Below are positions 34,401 through 39,385 of a DNA stretch of 39,385 nucleotides, one piece after another. The notes under the pieces are model-generated. The model ran no database searches. It was not told the origin of the DNA and saw nothing but the letters and a program-made list of their open reading frames with translations. The stretch spans positions 365,587-404,971 of the forward strand of contig NW_003123908.1 in assembly GCF_000003605.2 (NCBI RefSeq). The letters run 5' to 3'. This stretch comes from Saccoglossus kowalevskii. Lineage: Eukaryota > Hemichordata > Enteropneusta > Harrimaniidae. Position 1 is the first letter of the stretch, and each line of letters starts with the position of its first letter. The position numbers were made by a program, and so were the translations under genes.

Positions 34401-37400
34401 TTTGCTGATGAACAGAATTGTTCTGAGGACAATCTTTACTTTGTAGGTATTGAATATATGGCTTATATGTATGTATAGTTATTTACTATACTGTACGTAT
34501 ATCCAAGATTTGGCTTGTGCATTTTAAGTTAGAAGCCTACTTGGTCATAAAAAACATGACATTATTCATTCATTCATTGCTATTATGTAAAATCCTGAAG
34601 CTATGGTCCCATGGCACCATAAAATACTATTTCATTGTGTGCTACAATGACATAGTTTGAGAAATTTGCCCTAATATTTGTCACAAATCACTATTTTTAG
34701 AACAATTCTAAAGAAAAATATATCTTGTTTACATTTTTTTTAAACACAGATTTTTGAAATAATTTAGGACAACAATAAGTAGCCCATCATTAACAATATA
34801 TAATTTTTGCAGTATCCTAGTAATAACCTTATTATTATACATCTTTTCCTTCCAAGAATACGGGTGATCACTGCAATGCTACTCCACACCACACATCAGT
34901 CACTCATTCACTCGCAATGTAAATGAGTTCAATACAATAATATTTGATGGATTAAAACTAGTTTCTTTTTTAGTTTGCCATATGAGATTGTGGAAACCAT
35001 TTCCAGAAAGACATTTTAAATTATTCAGATTAACGGGCCAGTGACTTTGAAACTATCCCGTTCACTGTAGATTTTTCTCCCAATTTTCCGCTTTTTAGAG
35101 GCAGCAAATCCACTGGTAATGACAACGCTACAAAATAATAACAATAATGAACTCCCCAACAACCCATAATGGACTCAAGCACACTTTGTGCTCCATATAT
35201 GTACTCGGCTCACGCCTCAAACATATATGTCGCACAAAGTGAGCTTTCGCCTATTATGGGTTGGCGGGATTGTTCATTTGTATATGCACTTCTGATAGAG
35301 CAAATATGAGATATTTGAAAAACATTTTTTAAAGAGAAAAATCATGACAGATGAGAGAAAGAAATATATACATACCTGAGACAAGATGTTCATGTCAGCT
35401 TTGACCAAATCCTGTGATTTCTCGTTCAATTCGACAATCATCTGAACAAACTCAATAGCGGCTTTTAGCTGCGTGTCGGTAAAAACTAAAAGAATATCTG
35501 TGAGGACAAGGTGAATCTTTGAAGTGAGCACCATGCAGTCTTGCAACCTCTTCTTTATCGCGAATCGAATTTTACCTTCATGCGTTATTATTAGAATAGG
35601 CGTGGTCGTTTCATTTTGTACAGCATCTATGTTCACTCGTAACGTTTGGCACTCTGCTTCCTTAAAGATGAGAAGTTCTTCATTGTTTTTGTCTTTTATT
35701 CGGGTTTCATGTAGATCATTTGTGAATTCCCAGTCAGGAGTGGTGCTTCTTATGCTGAATTGAGACATCTGGAATCAAAGATTAACGTTTATGAAACTCA
35801 TTTCGATCACAGTGCAAAATGTACTATTTTATTTAATGTGACTGGTTACCATTAAAACAGATCGTCAGACTTTTTTCAAATTTTATTAATGCAAAACATA
35901 ATAACATTTTGTGTAGTGGTAGTATAGTTTATTAAAGTGACGTGTGACAATAAGAAAATATTCAGTAAATACATAGCTTGAAAATAAAAATCTGTTACAC
36001 AGCCCAATGGGCTTACAAGTCACTGGAGTCATGTATATGTACTCACATATACAGAGTGTATGTCAAATAAAGATATGTATGTATTATTCCTTATAAAATA
36101 TAATATCAACTAATGTACTACACAAACAAGTTATCTCGTCTTTTCTGAAATGATCTTGTAATATATTTTGCTATCGCTCTAACATGGTTCACCATAAAGT
36201 TACTTATTTTTTCTATATCGGTTAACAAATTAAATTGGTTTCTGGAAATACTAAATACATTAAATAGCTGCTGATGTAATTCTGTGTATAATGGACAATA
36301 TAGTAAGAAGTGTATTTCATCCACTGTTACATTTTAAGAACATAATTTACAAATGCGTCTGTCTACGGTTTCATGTCTATATCGTCCTGTTTCGATACGC
36401 AAAGGAAGTATACCGAAATGGAGCTGTGCTAAAAAAAATGCAATTATTTATTAGTCTCTAATATTTCTTTATTTAGCTAGGGAAAATGTGAGTGAAGTAA
36501 GTGCCATATCACAATGGATTTCAATTCGTTCATATAGCCATTGCCAAGCATTATGTCATACTATGCTATTGAAACAACTGTTGGGTAAAAAAATGCAGCA
36601 TGTCATATGATACAGCTCCTTTGTTTTAGATGCATACTAAGAATTTTCAAGGTAATAAAAATATTCGCCAAAATGTGAAAATTGAAGTTATTGAAACTAA
36701 ATGAATCTATCTTATTGATGAATCAATCTTACAGTGGTACCTACATGTTAAATATCAAAACAATCAAGCTGGTGGTTTTGAAAAAGGAGTCAGGAAGGTT
36801 TTTTTTACTAAAAAGTTATTTGAAATTGAAGCAATCTGACTGAGGTCCACCTAAGGTGTCTACATAATAAATTTTTGAAGCAATTGGGATAGCTATCTTA
36901 AAAAAAAAATAGCATTTTTTTACCAAAAACATTTACTGAACTTAAATAAACTAAATCACCTACATGTACATGTAAGGTACATTTCAAGCGAGTATAAAAC
37001 AGTTACAGATGACAATTTTTAAGTTGGTGTCAAAAACGTAAAGTTGACACCGACCAGCGACAGACAATCAGTAATATGAATAGCTCCAATGAAATTAGCA
37101 GAGCTAAAAATGTCTTAGATCATCAGTATTTGTGACAACTATGAAACCTTCTATTTGCCAATTGTTTATTATATCTTCCGTAATCTTTTGAGTAATCACA
37201 GAAATAAAATGCATGCCTTCACTTCTTCTATATTCCAAAAATGTAAACAATGCAACATTACATGTTCAGTTTATAGAGAAGGCCTTAATTACAATTAAAA
37301 AAAATTTACCTGGTTGCTGCCTTAATTATTCAAAACATTTAAGTATGCAAATGAAATCCATTAGCTCTGAGACATTTAATGTGATTTGGATGTGAGGTTC

Positions 37401-39174
37401 ATTTGAGCTTGAACCTTTGACATTTGCACAGGATGTAAGAATGGATATGTAAAAAACACTTCTGAAGGTCAAATAAAGGAGAAGTAAGCACTGTAAATGT
37501 TTAGATCAGTATGTGTATCTATCACATGATCATTATCAGTGGCCATGTCATAATCAGAATCTAAGATGTCATAATCAGTATCAATCTCCTAATCATTATC
37601 CATGACATCATTATCAGTGTCTGTATCATAATCAATACCATGTCATAATCAGAATTCATGTCATAATCTGTATTTATGATGTCATAATCAAATCCATGAA
37701 ATCACAATCAGAGTCATGATGTCATAATCAATATCCATGTCATAATCAGTATCCATGTCCTAATCATTATCCAAGACATTATCAGTGTCTGTATCATAAT
37801 CAATACCATGTCATAATCAGAATTCATGTCATAATCAAATCCATGAAATCACAATCAGAGTCATTGTGTCATAACCAGAATCCATGATGTCATTATGTGA
37901 TTCTATCATGCTCTACATCGAGAATATTCATTGCAGACGATAAAACTTTGAACACCAGAAATATTGTCAGATATTGTCAGAAGCAAACACCACTGTCACT
38001 ATCACTACTGCAAAATGTAATCTTATTCAGGAAATAACTGAAAATAAAATTCATAGTAAACATTACAGCCCTCTAGAGTTCAACCAGTTTGGTCATCATG
38101 GCGATTAAATTTAGTGAATGGTCATTAAACATAATATCTGGCTGGTGACAAAATTTCCTGTAACATAAAAAACAGCACTTCTATCCACAATTCAACACAT
38201 GAACCAAGTGATAAACCATGCAGTATGTAGCAAAATGTTGCAATTGAAAGTGAACCTCATACCGTTAGTGAATCAGTGCCAAGCGATACAAGGGACATTG
38301 CATCTGATGTTGAAAATGAAACGTAGCCTGCTAAATTTAAGGCAAGATGGTCTTGCGCCTTGCCAATCAAGATAACAATAGGAGCAAATTTACTTACTTT
38401 GGTCTAGGAGATTTTTGTGGACAAAAATTGTATGTGATTATTGCACACCAGTTATAACATACATGTATATGGTTGAATAAATATCTGAATTAACACATAG
38501 ATGTAACGGTAGTTGGTTTTTTGTATAGTTTATTATGTGTTTGTAAAACAATAAATTCTGGTGACCAGCAAATTTGTACTTGGCTGCTAAATTTTTCAAT
38601 TAGCCACCAATAATTTGAGCATGATTGCCAATGACCACTAGGAAAAAGATAAATTTTGAGGGCTATTCTTATCTGTCCATGAAAGTAAAAATAATGTCAA
38701 TCTCAATGCATGTAGAGCTTCATTATATGAGACCTTTCACACAAGATGATTTTTTATTTTTATTTTTTTTAAATATTTTGATAAGGATCTGTAACTAATG
38801 GGAAATTATGTCTATCTGGTTAGAAATTGACCAACAAATTATAGCAAATTACATAAAAATGTGCGAGACATTGCACCAATATATAGGCAAAACAAATGTA
38901 TGGTATGCAAATTGGGGGTATGAGATCTTATCACATGTGAGTACACCAACAATTAACAATTATGGTGCAGACTTTCCTGTGATGTCATCATATGCATACA
39001 CCTGCACTTCCTGGACCATTTCAGATATCAAATATCTCACTGAGATCCGGAATTTAACGACTTACCAGTACTGAAGCATGGAAGGCATCGGATTTAAAAT
39101 CAATTAATATTTCATTAACGCTTACGTAGAGGCCATCAATCAGTCTGTCTGATAGGCTGTATTTCCCTCCAGAA
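25092..39174 (-). CDS. UHRF1BP1L: BLTP3-type bridge-like lipid-transfer protein (UHRF1BP1/UHRF1BP1L, SHIP164), 5'-partial with gap
   Basis: Reconstructed as complement(join(25092..25411, 25773..25849, [missing exon(s) in or beside gap], 27144..27421, 27747..27897, 28347..30296, 30787..30864, 31118..31230, 31659..32243, 33796..33882, 34201..34363, 35376..35768, 39066..39174)). About 1434 codons are visible, and all visible junctions are GT-AG and in phase. Family assignment comes from conserved blocks in the right order: LIDGLYVSVNEILIDFKSDA then FHAS; ETRI...EAECQTLRV; DITESSYHIAVE; GAMKLNMKNVAVDMYPYHVY; LEYPVPQPNIYVKLNPI; and DVWCAHLDQVWMDFLG followed by SAKGRPVPLVE and PISIW. Vertebrate BLTP3A/B (RBG-type VPS13 relatives) move lipids along a hydrophobic groove at endosome/Golgi-derived vesicle contacts. 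The N-terminal chorein exons (about 140 residues) lie right of the window. One invertebrate gene probably corresponds to both vertebrate paralogues. Confidence 0.92.
25773..25849 (-). CDS. UHRF1BP1L: BLTP3 exon next to the assembly gap
   Basis: 77 bp; acceptor tttttcAG, donor GTGAGA. Encodes LPSSNNIASQSQVLDREESS then DAERQ, ending in phase 1 to join the last exon. It begins in a phase needing two bases from the previous exon, whereas the last visible upstream exon (27144-27421) ends in phase 0. So missing coding sequence of length 3n+2 must exist between them. Confidence 0.8.
25885..26504. other. Assembly gap (620 Ns)
   Basis: Run of N. By splice phase and by comparison with vertebrate BLTP3, at least one exon should lie in it or in the unassigned flank beside it: the one covering the segment after the IEITQACIKLK strand, where vertebrates have a short Pro-rich stretch and a further beta strand. 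Open frames crossing it are artefacts. Confidence 0.98.
26908..27102. mobile_element. MITE-like element, copy 2
   Basis: Homologous along its length to 11311-11522: ggaattaattt, tcgctgaa, gctttttggg, gtgaaatataggaaaaaaag, cccttcag, aataaagtattct. Terminal inverted repeats are TACTGTAGAATAC at the left and GTATTCTACAG at the right. It lies in a BLTP3 intron directly downstream of exon 27144-27421. Confidence 0.8.
27144..27421 (-). CDS. UHRF1BP1L: BLTP3 exon
   Basis: 278 bp; acceptor aatttacAG, donor GTAAGT; phase 1 in, phase 0 out. Encodes DNNRMKDEQLPPLAKSENPA, ISLRLSLGSCAEKY, KKHVGLKVNGLNTQLLMSTL and EMPIDIEITQACIKLK. These alternating hydrophobic strands are typical of the repeating beta-groove. 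Confidence 0.9.
27747..27897 (-). CDS. UHRF1BP1L: BLTP3 exon
   Basis: 151 bp; acceptor atattcAG, donor GTAAAT; phase 0 in, phase 1 out. Encodes VSIIKVKLSDLQLGVQLFGD and ends EFVDQWVA. Strand-turn-strand of the lipid-transfer groove. Confidence 0.88.
28347..30296 (-). CDS. UHRF1BP1L: BLTP3 large central exon (650 codons)
   Basis: Acceptor tattatcAG, donor GTACGT, phase 0 at both ends. The N-terminal part holds the conserved strand IQFSQVILSNCRIATEASRS and the signature DVWCAHLDQVWMDFLG, SAKGRPVPLVE, PISIWACLP, matching UHRF1BP1L. A Ser/Thr-rich disordered block follows (SPASTPTSDNISMSMSDLTM ... SSLRTMLGSSESMSSTATTD), then a groove strand (KGKIRVMINHPQIMFLLRLI), then a long acidic disordered insert with SDYELLSLD and FDDTDDFGEFQQ. 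The insert looks longer than in vertebrates. Open frames on the other strand across it are shadows. Confidence 0.93.
30787..30864 (-). CDS. UHRF1BP1L: BLTP3 exon (26 codons)
   Basis: Acceptor tttttaccAG, donor GTTGGT; phase 0 both ends. Encodes KPDGGESDILSELYHNDIRI then DALMPR, matching the HVDIRVDGLML strand of vertebrate BLTP3. Confidence 0.88.
31118..31230 (-). CDS. UHRF1BP1L: BLTP3 exon
   Basis: 113 bp; acceptor gttttAG, donor GTGAGT; phase 1 in, phase 0 out. Encodes PQPNIYVKLNPIKLEMDYMT, VLWINLFANHMASGVQM. It joins the upstream exon as LEYPVPQPNIYVKLN, closely matching ELPVPCPNLYIQLN of vertebrates. Confidence 0.93.
31261..31590. repeat. Intronic minisatellite (TACCCAGAT-type, 49-bp unit)
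   Basis: Begins with loosely repeated ACCCAGATT/ACCCAAAT motifs and condenses into near-identical 49-bp units starting agtacccaaattatacccag at 31462, 31511 and 31554 (the last interval shortened to 43 bp). Lies in the BLTP3 intron 31231-31658. Confidence 0.85.
31659..32243 (-). CDS. UHRF1BP1L: BLTP3 exon
   Basis: 585 bp; acceptor aactttcAG, donor GTATGT; phase 1 in, phase 1 out. Starts TIRSHWQNYNLLSDAIEKRD (vertebrate: KHWVRHCEAMETREQW), then a His/Gln/Arg-rich low-complexity linker (about 31840-32020), then SCVVVRLDDFSISAVTTEES and SSLHVEYTSYYFLDGLEYP, matching SVIRVDDLYIYQV and AIHIEFTEYYFPD of vertebrates. Confidence 0.92.
32244..33795 (-). other. BLTP3 intron
   Basis: 1.55 kb. It contains a 157-bp tandem array with a hairpin end (33036-33630) and a short plus-strand open stretch (about 32506-32712) that I do not recognise. 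Confidence 0.7.
33036..33630. repeat. 157-bp tandem array with hairpin/CTAA terminus
   Basis: The phrase agtatcaaagc occurs at 33036, 33193, 33350 and 33507, exactly 157 bp apart. Units contain acaagaagtcgaaaatat, caaaaatattcaccaaaatt and gagaggtccacatgtagtac. The last partial unit runs into gacactgacgaacaatcact and a hairpin, AGCTCCG (33593-33599) with CGGAGCT (33617-33623) and an inner TCGAC/GTCGA, followed by CTAAAAATG. Layout resembles tandem-cored non-autonomous Helitron/Helentron-type repeats of invertebrates (inference). Confidence 0.75.
33796..33882 (-). CDS. UHRF1BP1L: BLTP3 exon
   Basis: 87 bp; acceptor ctttacAG, donor GTAAGT; phase 1 in, phase 1 out. Encodes TFKRRTESGAMKLNMKNVAV, DMYPYHVY. 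Matches GGAMQLTFRKIGFDYYPFH in vertebrate BLTP3. Confidence 0.92.
34201..34363 (-). CDS. UHRF1BP1L: BLTP3 exon
   Basis: 163 bp; acceptor atttacAG, donor GTGAGT; phase 0 in, phase 1 out. Encodes SKHMEEKAKSKTPGSEQSVQ, NDRFDMYDITESSYHIAVEI, INMHLVDEQNKPKV. The DxxESSYH block is family-conserved. Confidence 0.9.
34364..35375 (-). other. BLTP3 intron with inverted-repeat DNA
   Basis: About 1 kb. Contains, inverted, a 50-bp stretch shared with 22140-22190 (at 34808-34858) and a long hairpin at 35148-35275. Confidence 0.6.
35148..35275. mobile_element. Long imperfect hairpin (MITE-like)
   Basis: Left arm: gaac, ccaacaacccataatgg, cactttgtgc, catatatgt. It is matched in inverted order by acatatatg, gcacaaagtg, tattatgggttgg, gttc on the right, with a loop of about 18 bases. 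Arms are about 55 bp with several mismatches. Non-coding. Could be a MITE or foldback element. Confidence 0.7.
35376..35768 (-). CDS. UHRF1BP1L: BLTP3 exon
   Basis: 393 bp (131 codons), phase 0 both ends; acceptor gattccAG, donor GTATGT. The first codon is ATG, but it is internal: the exon joins ...FHASVL and vertebrates have FHASFELWQL here. Encodes DWEFTNDLHETRI, LLIFKEAECQTLRVNIDA, PILIITHEGKIRFAIKKRLQ, DCMVLTSKIHLVLTDILLVF. This matches the LTFKEITWQTLRIEADAT, RIQIALKRRTKDCNV and LLDDLLWVLTD blocks of BLTP3. Confidence 0.93.
35985..36430 (-). pseudogene. Degraded non-LTR retrotransposon (LINE) 3' fragment
   Basis: On the minus strand, a frame reads LHFGILPLRIETGRYRHETV, DRRICKLCS, stop, VDEIHFLLYCPLYTELHQQL, ending in KRRDNLFV and a stop near 36118. 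The pattern LRIETGRY..E..R.C..C...DE.HFLL.CP.Y...R is the well-known C-terminal tail of many invertebrate LINE ORF2 proteins. An in-frame TAA at 36334-36336 and loss of the upstream reverse transcriptase show it is a dead 5'-truncated copy. The 3' end carries a short hairpin AGCCCAATGGGCT (36001-36013) typical of LINE tails. Confidence 0.82.
36640..37112. repeat. Diverged relative of the 33036-33630 tandem-cored repeat
   Basis: Contains recognisable but decayed units (aaaaatattcgccaaaatgt, gaggtccacctaaggt, agcaattgggatagct, ttttttaccaaaaa). It ends gacaccgaccagcgacagac, AGCTC (37082-37086) ... GAGCT (37101-37105) and CTAAAAATG, as at 33630. Older copy than the one at 33036. Confidence 0.65.
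37540..37900. repeat. Minisatellite of ~18-bp CATGTCATAATCAGTATC units
   Basis: Irregular repeats of catgtcataatcagtatc with variants. A longer block (ttatcagtgtctgtatcata through ttcatgtcataatc) occurs twice, near 37611 and 37779, giving a higher-order period of about 168 bp. Lies in a BLTP3 intron. Confidence 0.85.
39066..39174 (-). CDS. UHRF1BP1L: BLTP3 exon (most 5' visible)
   Basis: 109 bp; acceptor gatttacAG, donor GTAAGT; phase 2 in, phase 0 out. Encodes SGGKYSLSDRLIDGLYVSVN, EILIDFKSDAFHASVL, matching EYGFAEKVVEGMFIVVNSIT and IHSKAFHASFEL of vertebrate UHRF1BP1L. An internal GTAAGC (complement near 39121-39126) mimics a donor but the longer exon is right by homology and phase. The preceding chorein exons lie outside the window. 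Confidence 0.9.
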
Positions 39175-39385
39175 CTGTAAATCCAAATAGATTGCAAATT
39201 AATGTGTTTTTTGACAGACATTTACGTTGAAGATTTGTAATAAGATTATGAAATGGAGGAATGAGCAGATAGTCATTATGAGATGTTAGATAGTCATTAT
39301 TTCCTGAATTGAAAATACTGTTTTACTGCTTCTAATCGTCAGAGAGTGAGAGCCATCAAGGTTCATTGTATGAACATTCAAATTT
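39175..39385 (-). other. BLTP3 intron at window edge
   Basis: No exon is recognisable. A short direct repeat, gatagtcattatgagatgtt / gatagtcattattt, lies at about 39268-39301. Confidence 0.5.

Larger units (their letters stand above)
35769..39065 (-). other. BLTP3 intron rich in repeats
   Basis: 3.3 kb between phase-matched exons. It holds a LINE 3' fragment (35985-36430), a hairpin-tailed repeat (about 36640-37112) and a minisatellite (37540-37900). The remaining sequence shows no supported feature. Confidence 0.75.

Noticed and set aside
35766-35768. ATG at the start of exon 35376-35768 as the BLTP3 start codon
   Set aside because: It directly follows a splice acceptor, and the upstream exon 39066-39174 joins in frame with family-conserved sequence.
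38808-39074. 88-codon plus-strand frame MSIWLEIDQQIIANYIKMCE
   Set aside because: Intronic to BLTP3, overlapping the antisense of its exon; no family resemblance.
1-39385. CRISPR arrays, tRNA/rRNA genes, prokaryotic operons or viral genes
   Set aside because: Tandem repeats lack unique spacers, no cloverleaf or rRNA sequence was seen, and all real coding DNA is spliced eukaryotic.

Overview
This is animal nuclear DNA. It is AT-rich, has intron-rich genes with GT-AG splice sites in consistent phase, an assembly gap (25885-26504) and many dispersed repeats. Both genes are metazoan families. The repeats (MITEs, a LINE tail, tandem-cored elements ending in a hairpin plus CTAA) suggest a marine invertebrate, such as a hemichordate or another invertebrate deuterostome, or a lophotrochozoan. 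The species cannot be fixed from the window.

Plus strand, 53-17687: the 3' part (about 2197 codons) of a KIAA1549/UPF0606-family type I membrane protein. I reconstructed 15 coding exons whose splice phases all agree. They encode a huge Ser/Thr-rich mucin-like ectodomain with about twelve 58-residue tandem repeats, two possible furin sites, a SEA-like juxtamembrane stretch, one transmembrane helix, and a long cytoplasmic tail containing the family's LL(D/E)EAFSL motif. The signal-peptide exon lies left of the window.

Minus strand, 39174-25092: a BLTP3 (UHRF1BP1 / UHRF1BP1L, SHIP164) bridge-like lipid-transfer protein of the VPS13/chorein class. Twelve coding exons are visible and at least one more must lie in the gap or in the unassigned flank beside it. 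The N-terminal chorein exons lie right of the window. The large central exon carries a disordered Ser-rich region and a DDFGEF acidic-phenylalanine motif.

The two genes converge on about 7.4 kb of non-coding DNA (17688-25091) that holds a 561-bp tandem duplication, a hairpin-tailed repeat and an inverted-repeat element. Introns carry minisatellites (42 bp, 49 bp, ~18 bp), at least three TA-flanked MITE-like elements, a 157-bp tandem array with a Helitron-like end, and a degraded LINE 3' end. I see no prokaryotic-style system, CRISPR array, tRNA or rRNA. The two proteins share no obvious pathway and probably just lie next to each other. The most notable points are the recently shuffled mucin-like repeat, the DDFGEF motif in BLTP3, and the family of tandem-cored repeats ending in hairpin plus CTAA.
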